Source: VBDM01 sp049663805 (GTDB taxonomy: Bacteria; Pseudomonadota; Gammaproteobacteria; Burkholderiales; SG8-39). From it: DNA of 11,117 bases. The notes beneath the pieces are model-generated. The model worked only from the letters and a program-made list of their open reading frames with translations, was not told where the DNA came from and ran no database searches. Position numbers and translations under genes: made by a program. Below are positions 5,411 to 11,117 of the stretch, one piece after another. The stretch covers positions 1 through 11,117 of the forward strand of contig JBATEB010000381.1 in assembly GCA_049663805.1 (NCBI GenBank). Direction: 5' to 3'. Within the stretch, counting starts at the first letter, position 1. Every line of letters starts with the position of its first letter.

Positions 5411-6774
5411 CAGATCTTGCGCGCGAGCTCGGCGGCCTTGCCGATATAGCCGGCGGGCGTGAGTTTCAGCAGCCGCGCCTTCTCGGCCTCCGGAAGCGCC
5501 AGGCCGCGGATAAAGGCGCGCAGTGCTTCCGCCTCGACGCGCTTGCCGCGCGTCAACGCCTTCAACTGCTCGTAGGGATCGGGCAGGCCGTAGCGGCGCA
5601 TCACGGTCTGCACCGCCTCGCCGAGCACTTCCCAGTTGGCCTCCAGGTCTTCGAGCATGCGCGCCGGATCGGCTTCGAGCCTGGCCAGGCCCTTGAGACA
5701 GGAGTCCCAGGCGAGCAGGCTGTGGCCGAGCGCGACGCCGATGTTCCGCAGCACGGTCGAGTCGGACAAGTCGCGCTGCCACCGCGACACCGGAAGCTTG
5801 TCGGAGAGGTGCCGCAGCAGCGCGTTCGCGATCCCGATATTCCCTTCGGAGTTCTCGAAATCGATGGGGTTGACCTTGTGCGGCATGGTCGAGGAACCGA
5901 CCTCGCCCGCCTTCGCCTTCTGCCTGAAATAGCCCAGCGACACGTAGCCCCAGAGGTCGCGATCGAGGTCGAGAAGGACCGTGTTGGCGCGCGCGATCGC
6001 GTCGAACTGCTCGGCGAAGCTGTCGTGCGGCTCGATCTGGATCGTGTAGGGATTGAATTCCAGGCCGAGCGCCTCGACGAAGCGTTGGGCGAAGCGCTCC
6101 CAGTCGAAGTCCGGGTAGGCCGCGACGTGGGCGTTGTAGTTGCCCACGGCGCCGTTGATCTTGCCGGCCAGGGACACCGCGGCCACCGAGCGGCGCGCGC
6201 GCCGCAGGCGGTGGACGACGTTCGCGAGCTCCTTGCCGAGCGTCGTCGGCGAGGCGGGCTGGCCGTGGGTGCGCGAGAGCATGGCGGCATCGGCGAGCTG
6301 CCGCGCGAGCGCGGCGAGCGCTTCGATCAGGCGATCGAGCGCGGGCAGCAGCACGCCTTCGCGCGCCCCCTTCAGCATCGAGGCGTAGGCGAGATTGTTG
6401 ATGTCCTCGGAAGTGCAGGCGAAATGCAGGAACGCGACCGCGCCCGCGGCCTCGGAGTTGCCGGCGAGCCGCTTCTGAAGCCAGTACTCGATCGCCTTGA
6501 CGTCGTGATGGGTCTCCGCCTCGATCGCCTTCACCTGCGCGGCGTCCTCCTCGGAGAAGGTTTCGATCAGGCGCTCGAGCGCGGCGCCCGTCTCCCTGGA
6601 AAACGGCCGGATGCCGTCGATCGCCGGCTCCGCAGCAAGCGCCGTCAGCCAGCGGATTTCGATCGCGATGCGATGGCGGAACAGGGCCGCCTCGCTGAAG
6701 CACGAGCGCAGCGGCTCGAGTTGCTTGTGGTAGCGTCCGTCCAGAGGAGATAATGCGCTGAGCGGTGACGGCAT
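5410..6774 (-). CDS. purB: Adenylosuccinate lyase
   Basis: Cytosolic enzyme of purine synthesis that splits SAICAR to AICAR and adenylosuccinate to AMP, releasing fumarate. At 454 residues it matches the E. coli PurB length closely. Family blocks are intact: DGRYHKQ at 12-18, TSEDINN at 121-127, RTHGQPAS at 168-175 (catalytic His170), and the flexible signature loop SSTMPHKVNP at 294-303 with catalytic Ser295, followed by DFENSEGN. ATG 6774 starts the homologous region; the open frame further upstream runs antisense to the next gene. It is divergent from the uracil-DNA glycosylase family gene with only 13 nt between starts. Its stop overlaps REP copy 6. purB and mnmA are near neighbours in many proteobacteria, and both occur in this window. 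Confidence 0.97.
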   Translation of the reverse strand: MPSPLSALSPLDGRYHKQLEPLRSCFSEAALFRHRIAIEIRWLTALAAEPAIDGIRPFSRETGAALERLIETFSEEDAAQVKAIEAETHHDVKAIEYWLQKRLAGNSEAAGAVAFLHFACTSEDINNLAYASMLKGAREGVLLPALDRLIEALAALARQLADAAMLSRTHGQPASPTTLGKELANVVHRLRRARRSVAAVSLAGKINGAVGNYNAHVAAYPDFDWERFAQRFVEALGLEFNPYTIQIEPHDSFAEQFDAIARANTVLLDLDRDLWGYVSLGYFRQKAKAGEVGSSTMPHKVNPIDFENSEGNIGIANALLRHLSDKLPVSRWQRDLSDSTVLRNIGVALGHSLLAWDSCLKGLARLEADPARMLEDLEANWEVLGEAVQTVMRRYGLPDPYEQLKALTRGKRVEAEALRAFIRGLALPEAEKARLLKLTPAGYIGKAAELARKI

Positions 6775-6787
6775 CGACTGAGCCTGT

Positions 6788-7441
6788 ATGGCGGACAGCG
6801 CCGATTTTAACACGCGAGCGACACGCGCCGACCTCCGGGCGCCGGTGAAATCTGCCGAATTCGAGCGCCTGCTCGTCGAAGTGCGGGCCTGCAGGATCTG
6901 CGCGGCCCACCTTCCCAATCCGCCCCGGCCGGTGCTGCGCGCGGCGCCGAGCGCGAGCGTCCTGATCGTCGGCCAGGCGCCGGGGCGGCGCGTGCACGAG
7001 AGCGGCATTCCCTGGAACGATCCGTCGGGCGACCTACTGCGCGAGTGGCTGCGCATCGAGCGCGCGGATTTCTACGACGAGCGGCGCATCGCCATCATCC
7101 CCGCCGGGCTGTGCTATCCGGGGACGGGCGCCTCGGGCGATCTCCCGCCGCGCCCGGAGTGCGCGCCGCACTGGCATCCGCGGCTGCGCGCGCTGCTGCC
7201 CGGGGTCCGGCTGACGCTGCTGGTCGGCAGCTACGCGCAAGGCTATTACCTCGGCTCGCGCGGAAAGAAGACGCTCGCCGAGACCGTGCGCGCCCGCGCG
7301 GAATATCTCCCGGAGCTGTTTCCGCTTCCGCATCCCAGTCCGCGCAACCGTCTCTGGATGAAGCGCAATCCCTGGTTCGAGCGCGAAGTGCTGCCGCAGC
7401 TCCGCCGGCGTTTCCGGGCCTGCCTGCGGGACGTCTCCTAG
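6788..7441 (+). CDS. Uracil-DNA glycosylase family protein, Fe-S type
   Basis: 217-residue member of the uracil-DNA glycosylase superfamily, likely involved in base-excision repair or a related base-removal reaction. Visible are the catalytic-loop-like motif GQAPGRRVHESGIPWNDPSG (62-81) and the second-loop motif HPSPRNRLW near 186-194. Four Cys are spaced as Cys35-x2-Cys38 and Cys109-x15-Cys125, the layout that holds a [4Fe-4S] cluster in family 4/5 enzymes. GQAPGRRVHESG differs from the GEAPG-x-x-E-D of classical family 4, so it may be a distinct subfamily and uracil specificity is not certain. ATG 6788 is the first start; the ribosome site is weak. It is divergent from purB and followed by a 131-nt gap. 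Confidence 0.8.
   Translation: MADSADFNTRATRADLRAPVKSAEFERLLVEVRACRICAAHLPNPPRPVLRAAPSASVLIVGQAPGRRVHESGIPWNDPSGDLLREWLRIERADFYDERRIAIIPAGLCYPGTGASGDLPPRPECAPHWHPRLRALLPGVRLTLLVGSYAQGYYLGSRGKKTLAETVRARAEYLPELFPLPHPSPRNRLWMKRNPWFEREVLPQLRRRFRACLRDVS
6804..6809 (-). promoter_or_regulatory. Possible purB -10 element inside the divergent gene
   Basis: TAAAAT on the minus strand, about 30 nt before purB ATG, within the first codons of the divergent gene. The -35 at the expected distance is poor, so this is tentative. It is offered because the 13-nt gap cannot hold a promoter. Confidence 0.25.
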
Positions 7442-7572
7442 GCCCGTCGCGCCGGAATTTTCCGCGGACTGCCGGCGTTTACCGCGAAGTGGAATGTTAG
7501 AATGCGGTCCCGCCGTGAAGCCCGCAGGGCTCATGCCGGGCCATTTTTCCTGTCGCGGGATGATTTTCCGAA
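7442..7572 (+). promoter_or_regulatory. Leader and possible promoter region of the GST gene
   Basis: A TAGAAT (7498-7503) could be a -10 element about 70 nt before the GST ATG, though no good -35 is at normal spacing (TTTACC at 7478 is 14 nt away). A small hairpin AGCCC-GCA-GGGCT lies at 7519-7531. It is too small to name as a riboswitch. Confidence 0.25.
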
Positions 7573-8181
7573 ATGAAACTGATCGGTTCGCTCGCCAGTC
7601 CCTTCGCGCGCAAGGTGCGCATCGTCCTCGCCGAGAAAAGGATCGACTACGATTTCGAGATCGACAATCCCTGGAAGCCCGAGGCGGTCACGCCCCGCTT
7701 CAACCCCCTGGGCAAGGTACCGGTGCTGGTGCTCGACGACGGCGCGACCCTGTTCGATTCGCGGGTGATCGTCGCCTTCCTCGACACCACCACGCCGATC
7801 GCGAGGCTGCTCCCGGCGGAGAGCCGCGAGCGCGTCGAAGTGCGCCGCTGGGAAGCGCTCGCCGACGGCGTGCTCGATGCCGGCGTGGCGGCTCGCCTGG
7901 AAAACCAGCGCGAGGCGAAGCTGCGCAGCGCGCCCTGGATCGAGCGCCAGATGGGCAAGGTCCGCGCGGGGCTCGCCGCGATGGATGCGGAGCTGGGCGA
8001 GCGCCCCTGGTGCGCGGGGAACGGCTTCACGCTCGCCGACATCGCGGTCGGGGCGTGCCTCGGGTGGCTTGAGTTCCGCTTCCCGAAGCTGGACTGGAAG
8101 CAGGAATACCCCAACCTCGCCCGGCATTTCGCCAAGCTCTCCGAGCGCCAATCCTTCATCGACACGATGCCGCGGGAATAA
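7573..8181 (+). CDS. Glutathione S-transferase, YibF-like
   Basis: Cytosolic GST of 202 residues. The thioredoxin-like N-terminal domain (about 1-80) has SPFARKVRIVLAEK at 9-22, the NPLGKVPVL segment with the cis-Pro, and the glutathione-binding FDSRVI. The all-helical C-terminal domain holds RRWEALADGVLDAG and the N-capping motif FTLADIAVG. These segments resemble E. coli YibF more than other GST classes. The substrate is unknown. The ATG follows a weak ribosome site. The stop TAA shares its last bases with REP copy 7. The antiporter gene downstream is in the same direction but separated by a REPIN. Confidence 0.92.
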   Translation: MKLIGSLASPFARKVRIVLAEKRIDYDFEIDNPWKPEAVTPRFNPLGKVPVLVLDDGATLFDSRVIVAFLDTTTPIARLLPAESRERVEVRRWEALADGVLDAGVAARLENQREAKLRSAPWIERQMGKVRAGLAAMDAELGERPWCAGNGFTLADIAVGACLGWLEFRFPKLDWKQEYPNLARHFAKLSERQSFIDTMPRE

Positions 8182-8260
8182 AACCGGGGACAGACCACGG
8201 TTTTTGTGGTCGGGAAATGAGCGAAATCAGGGGATAGAAAACGTGGTCTGTCCCCGGTTT
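8180..8260. repeat. REPIN B: inverted pair of REP copies 7 and 8
   Basis: Copy 7 (8180-8205, core on plus) begins at the stop codon of the GST gene. Copy 8 (8238-8260, core on minus) lacks one C of the outer arm. The spacer is 32 nt. The pair fills most of the 106-nt gap to the antiporter gene, leaving almost no room for a conventional promoter. Confidence 0.92.
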
Positions 8261-8278
8261 CCCCACCCGGTTTCCCCA
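8253..8278. repeat. Perfect 13-nt tandem duplication at the outer end of REP copy 8
   Basis: CCCGGTTTCCCCA occurs twice without a break (8253-8265 and 8266-8278). The unit is the outer half-arm of the REP plus 4 to 5 nt of flank, the same kind of unit that is amplified at 2355-2390. Confidence 0.9.
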
Positions 8279-8287
8279 GGGGGGAGC

Positions 8288-9511
8288 ATGAGCAGCGCGC
8301 AACTTTTCGTGGTTCAAGCTTTCGTGATCGTGGCGATCCCCTACGGGATATGGCATTTCAGCCGGCTGCACGGTGTCGTGCCCTGCGTGGTCGTGCAGAT
8401 CCTCGCCGGGATCGCGCTCGGACCCTCGCTGCTCGGACGGGTCGCACCGGACGCGTACGCCCTCCTGTTCGGCCCCGCAACGCTGGGAGCCGTTTCGGGG
8501 ATCGCTTCGATCGCGGTCCTGTTCTTCGGCTTCATCACCGGCCTGCACCTCGATCTGACTCATTTCCGCAATCGCGGCCTGGGATTCGTCCTGACCGGCG
8601 CCGGGAGCGTGCTCGTGCCCTCCGCGCTGGGCGCTCTGGCGGGGATGTGGATGGCAATGCGGTTCCCGGCCGAGATCGGCCCGAATGCCGCAACCGGCGA
8701 CTTCGTGATCGCGATCGGCATCAGCGCGGGCGTCACCGCCCTGCCCGTGCTCGGGGCCATCCTGCGCGAGATGCGCCTGCTCGACCGCGTCGGGCAATGG
8801 GCCCTGGGCCTCGCAGCGCTGAACGACGCGGCGCTGTGGATCCTGCTCGCGGCGCTGCTGGCCGGAACGGCGGCCGCGAGTCTCGGAGCGCTGCAGATGG
8901 CGGCCTTGCTGCCGGTCTACCTGCTCGCGATGGTGTTCGCGGTCCGGCCGCTGCTCGGGCGAACGATCTCGGCGTCGAACGACAGCCTGAGCGACGCGGC
9001 CCTGGTGGGCGTTCTCGCCGTCGCGATCGCTTCGTCCGCGTTCACCGAGGCAATCGGTCTGCACTACATATTCGGCGCGTTCGTCGCCGGCGTCGTCATG
9101 CCCGACCACCTGCGCCGGGCCATCCTCAACAAGCTCGAACCGGTCACGGTGATGCTCCTGCTGCCCTTCTTCTTCATGCTGACCGGATTGAAAACCACGA
9201 TCGACGCCGGGTCGCCGGCCTTCATGGAGATCTTCCTGATCGCGACCTGCGTGGCCGTCACCGGCAAGGTGGCCGGCACCGCGCTGCCCGCGAGACTGAT
9301 GGGCTGGCCCTGGCGGGAGGCGCTCGCGCTCGGCGTGCTGATGCAGACGAAGGGCCTGATGGAAGTGATCGTCCTCACGATCCTCCTCGACTCCGGAATC
9401 ATCGGCGCGAACGCGTTCTCCGCCCTGATCCTCATGGCGGTGATCAGCACGGCGATCGTCATGCCGCTCACGCGCCCGCTGCTCAAAACCGGGGACAGAC
9501 CACGGTTTTGA
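8288..9511 (+). CDS. CPA2-type monovalent cation/proton antiporter
   Basis: Inner-membrane antiporter of 407 residues with about twelve helices and no C-terminal nucleotide-binding (TrkA-N) domain. Family marks are QILAGIALGPSLLG (37-50), FGFITGLHLDL (80-90), GISAGVTALPVLGAIL (144-159) and an Asn-Asp pair at 179-180 (ALNDAALWILL) where many CPA2 proteins have Asp-Asp. The ND pair recalls CHX-like and electroneutral exchangers, so electroneutral exchange is possible. Na+ or K+ cannot be told apart. ATG 8288 has a G-rich site (AGGGGGGAG) just upstream. The last eight residues, KTGDRPRF, and the TGA are encoded by REP copy 9, so the natural C-terminus has been replaced or extended. The gene is convergent with mnmA across REPIN C. 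Confidence 0.9.
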   Translation: MSSAQLFVVQAFVIVAIPYGIWHFSRLHGVVPCVVVQILAGIALGPSLLGRVAPDAYALLFGPATLGAVSGIASIAVLFFGFITGLHLDLTHFRNRGLGFVLTGAGSVLVPSALGALAGMWMAMRFPAEIGPNAATGDFVIAIGISAGVTALPVLGAILREMRLLDRVGQWALGLAALNDAALWILLAALLAGTAAASLGALQMAALLPVYLLAMVFAVRPLLGRTISASNDSLSDAALVGVLAVAIASSAFTEAIGLHYIFGAFVAGVVMPDHLRRAILNKLEPVTVMLLLPFFFMLTGLKTTIDAGSPAFMEIFLIATCVAVTGKVAGTALPARLMGWPWREALALGVLMQTKGLMEVIVLTILLDSGIIGANAFSALILMAVISTAIVMPLTRPLLKTGDRPRF

Positions 9512-9553
9512 ATCCGCCCAGGATCGGGAAAACCGTGGTCTGTCCCCGGTTTT
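9485..9553. repeat. REPIN C: inverted pair of REP copies 9 and 10 between convergent genes
   Basis: Copy 9 (9485-9509, core on plus) and copy 10 (9529-9553, core on minus) are perfect 25-nt inverted copies with a 19-nt spacer, the tightest pair here. Copy 9 codes the end of the antiporter; copy 10 shares bases with the mnmA stop TAA (9554-9552). Each transcript would carry a long stem ending in U residues, so the element could serve as a bidirectional terminator. Confidence 0.95.
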
Positions 9554-10712
9554 ACTGGATCACCCCTCCTCCGAGGCATGCTTCGCCCCGGTACAGAACC
9601 ACCGACTGCCCGGGCGTCACCGCCCACTGCGGCGTGTCGAATTCGATTTCGAGACTCGCCGGGGTCGCTTGCGCGACGCGGCACGGGGCGTCCGCCTGGC
9701 GGTAGCGCGTTTTTCCGCTGTAAGGGAGCTGCGGGTCGGGCGGTGTGCCGCCCACCCAGGCGAGATCCTGCGCCGACAGGCGTTCCCGCAGCAACAGCGG
9801 GTGATCGTGACCCTGCACCACGGTCAGTTCGTTTTTCTCGAGATTCTTTCCCGCCACGTACCAGGGCCCGCCCTCCGAATCCCTGAGCCCGCCGATGCCG
9901 ATGCCCTTCCTCTGGCCGATGGTGTAGAAGGAAAGCCCGATGTGCTCCCCCACGATTTTTCCCCCGGGCGTGCGCATCGGACCGGGCGCCCTGGGCAGGT
10001 AGCGGTTGAGGAACTCGCGGAAGGGCCGCTCGCCGATGAAGCAGATGCCGGTCGAGTCGCGCTTGGCGAAGTTGTGCAGCCCCGCTTCTTCCGCGATCCT
10101 GCGCACCTCGGTCTTCTTCAACTCCCCGAGGGGAAACATCACACGCGCGAGCTGCGCCTGGTTGAGGCGGTGCAGGAAGTAGCTCTGGTCCTTGGAAAGG
10201 TCGACGGCCTTGAGCAGCTCGAAGCCCCCGGCCGACTCCGTCACTCGGGCACCGCTGTCACGAACGCCCGCGTCGATGGGGCGAACGCGGGCACCGCTTT
10301 TACGAACGCCCGCGTCGATGTGGCGAACGCGGGCGTAGTGTCCCGTGGCGATGCGGCTCGCGCCCAGCGCCAGCGCGTGATCGAGAAACGCGCGGAACTT
10401 GATCTCGGCGTTGCACAGGACGTCGGGATTGGGAGTGCGGCCGGCCGAGTACTCGGCGAGGAAGGCGTTGAAAACGCGTTCCTTGTATTCGGCGGAGAAA
10501 TTCACGACCTCCAGGTCGATGCCGATCGAGTCGGCAACCGAGGCGCAGTCGATCAGGTCCTCGCGCGTCGAGCAGTACTCGTCATCGTCGTCGTCCTCCC
10601 AGTTCTTCATGAACAGTCCGACGACATCGAACCCCTGGCGCTTCAAGAGCAGCGCGGCGACCGACGAATCGACCCCGCCCGACATCCCCACGACGATGCG
10701 CTCGCCCGCCAT
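9552..10712 (-). CDS. mnmA: tRNA-specific 2-thiouridylase MnmA
   Basis: Cytosolic enzyme that adenylates and thiolates U34 of tRNA for Lys, Glu and Gln. The 386-residue product has the PP-loop GMSGGVDSSVA (9-19), the catalytic Cys100 in DVLCNAEIKF, the second active-site Cys224 in STGICFIGER, KDQSYFL at 174-180, and the C-terminal beta-barrel ending ACLGGGVIQ. It is longer than E. coli MnmA (about 368) because two 14-residue tandem units lie at 128-155, between ATGHYAR and the LLKAVD strand, in a place where the family normally has a short loop. An acidic run DDDDDE is at 40-45. ATG 10712 lies 8 nt after the aminotransferase stop; GTG 10724, overlapping that stop, is an alternative. The two genes are probably cotranscribed. 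Confidence 0.96.
   Translation of the reverse strand: MAGERIVVGMSGGVDSSVAALLLKRQGFDVVGLFMKNWEDDDDDEYCSTREDLIDCASVADSIGIDLEVVNFSAEYKERVFNAFLAEYSAGRTPNPDVLCNAEIKFRAFLDHALALGASRIATGHYARVRHIDAGVRKSGARVRPIDAGVRDSGARVTESAGGFELLKAVDLSKDQSYFLHRLNQAQLARVMFPLGELKKTEVRRIAEEAGLHNFAKRDSTGICFIGERPFREFLNRYLPRAPGPMRTPGGKIVGEHIGLSFYTIGQRKGIGIGGLRDSEGGPWYVAGKNLEKNELTVVQGHDHPLLLRERLSAQDLAWVGGTPPDPQLPYSGKTRYRQADAPCRVAQATPASLEIEFDTPQWAVTPGQSVVLYRGEACLGGGVIQ
10246..10329. repeat. 42-bp tandem repeat (two units) in frame within mnmA
   Basis: Units 10246-10287 and 10288-10329 are identical at 39 of 42 positions, and the next bases (CGGGC at 10330) begin a third. Being 42 bp, each adds exactly 14 residues (RVR-x-IDAGVR-x-SGA). 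Each unit contains GCCCGCGT and, spanning into the next, ACGCGGGC, giving 8-bp hairpins with an 11-nt loop at 10266-10292 and 10308-10334. Confidence 0.92.
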
Positions 10713-10720
10713 CGGCCGGC

Positions 10721-11117
10721 TCACGCCACGCGGCGCTGGTTCTTCCGGATGAACTCCGCCATGCGCGCGACGCCCTGCTCGATCGCGGCCTTCGAGGCCG
10801 CGTAGGAGAAACGGATGTGCTGCCCTTCGCCCGGCACGCGCGCGCCGAAGTGGATGTCGGCGAGCACCGCGACCCCGGCCTCGTTGAGGAGCCGTTTCCT
10901 GAACTCCTCGGAGTCCGCCGCACCGATCATGCGGCAGGCCTCGGTCACGTTCGGCCAGGCGTAGAAGGCGCCCCCCGGCGTCCTGCAGGCAACGCCGGGC
11001 ACGCCGTTCAGGAGCCCCACGATCAGGTCGCGGCGCCCGAGGAACGAGTCGCGCATCCTCTGCGCGTCCCCCTGCGGCCCGTTGATCGCCTCCACCGCGG
11101 CCCATTGGCTGACATGC
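10721..11117 (-). CDS. Class I/II pyridoxal-phosphate aminotransferase (aspartate aminotransferase-like), C-terminal part
   Basis: C-terminal 131 residues of a PLP-dependent aminotransferase; the gene continues past the right edge. The window edge reads HVSQWAAVEAINGPQ, then TPGGAFYAWPNV, FRKRLLNEAGVAVLADIHFG and EGQHIRFSYA, all typical of the fold-type I aspartate aminotransferase group. The Arg in HIRFSYA is the expected substrate-carboxylate ligand. The PLP-binding Lys lies outside the window, so substrate specificity cannot be judged. The stop TGA (10723-10721) is 8 nt before the mnmA ATG. Confidence 0.9.
   Translation of the reverse strand, partial: HVSQWAAVEAINGPQGDAQRMRDSFLGRRDLIVGLLNGVPGVACRTPGGAFYAWPNVTEACRMIGAADSEEFRKRLLNEAGVAVLADIHFGARVPGEGQHIRFSYAASKAAIEQGVARMAEFIRKNQRRVA

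Noticed and set aside
5722..6753. Long plus-strand open frame opposite purB
   Set aside because: Composition is that of an antisense shadow of a high-GC gene, and purB on the other strand is an unmistakable full-length enzyme.
7504..7572. Riboswitch in the GST leader
   Set aside because: Only one 5-bp hairpin is visible and no conserved aptamer pattern can be recognised.
142..9553. Possible CRISPR array from repeated 23-25-nt units
   Set aside because: Copies are dispersed over 9 kb in both orientations with genes between them, and spacers are not regular.
10246..10334. Frameshift or pseudogenisation of mnmA
   Set aside because: The insertion is two units of exactly 42 bp and keeps the frame; all catalytic motifs on both sides are intact.

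Overview
The window is GC-rich DNA (roughly two thirds G+C by eye), densely packed with genes on both strands. Family resemblances (purB, mnmA, a YibF-like GST, an SHP/DHC cytochrome cluster) and the type of intergenic repeat suggest a betaproteobacterium. No rRNA, tRNA or CRISPR array is visible, so the taxonomic call is an inference.

Layout. At the extreme left (1-82) is a broken 5' end of a REP-associated tyrosine transposase (RAYT) gene on the minus strand, next to one copy of a short dispersed repeat. Then come two minus-strand transporter genes: a DMT/EamA permease (163-1056) and a BenE-type benzoate/H+ symporter (1100-2350). A plus-strand four-gene redox operon follows (2616-4836): cytochrome b561, an unrecognised four-helix membrane protein, an SHP-type oxygen-binding monohaem cytochrome c (DUF1924) and the dihaem cytochrome c DHC. 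A membrane-anchored LuxR-type regulator (4805-5341, minus) converges on it and overlaps dhc by 32 nt. Next are purB (5410-6774, minus), a divergent Fe-S uracil-DNA glycosylase family gene (6788-7441), a YibF-like GST (7573-8181), a CPA2-type cation/proton antiporter (8288-9511), mnmA (9552-10712, minus) and the 3' part of a class I aminotransferase gene (10721 to the right edge, minus).

The thread linking the window is a REP/REPIN family. A 25-nt imperfect palindrome (core GGGGACAGACCACGG, flanked by AAAACC and TTTT) occurs nine times plus at least one decayed copy, mostly as inverted pairs. Six gene 3' ends meet a copy in the same sense orientation within 2 nt of the stop codon, or are fused to it. 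In several cases the repeat contributes the stop codon, a C-terminal tail, or possibly an N-terminus. The RAYT remnant beside one copy suggests which enzyme family mobilised them.

The most interesting functional unit is the SHP/DHC/cytochrome b cluster with its extra membrane protein and membrane-bound regulator. It looks like an electron-transfer chain from the quinone pool to a periplasmic O2/NO-reactive haem protein, possibly tied to redox signalling. The other genes are housekeeping (purine synthesis, tRNA thiolation) or general transport and detoxification.
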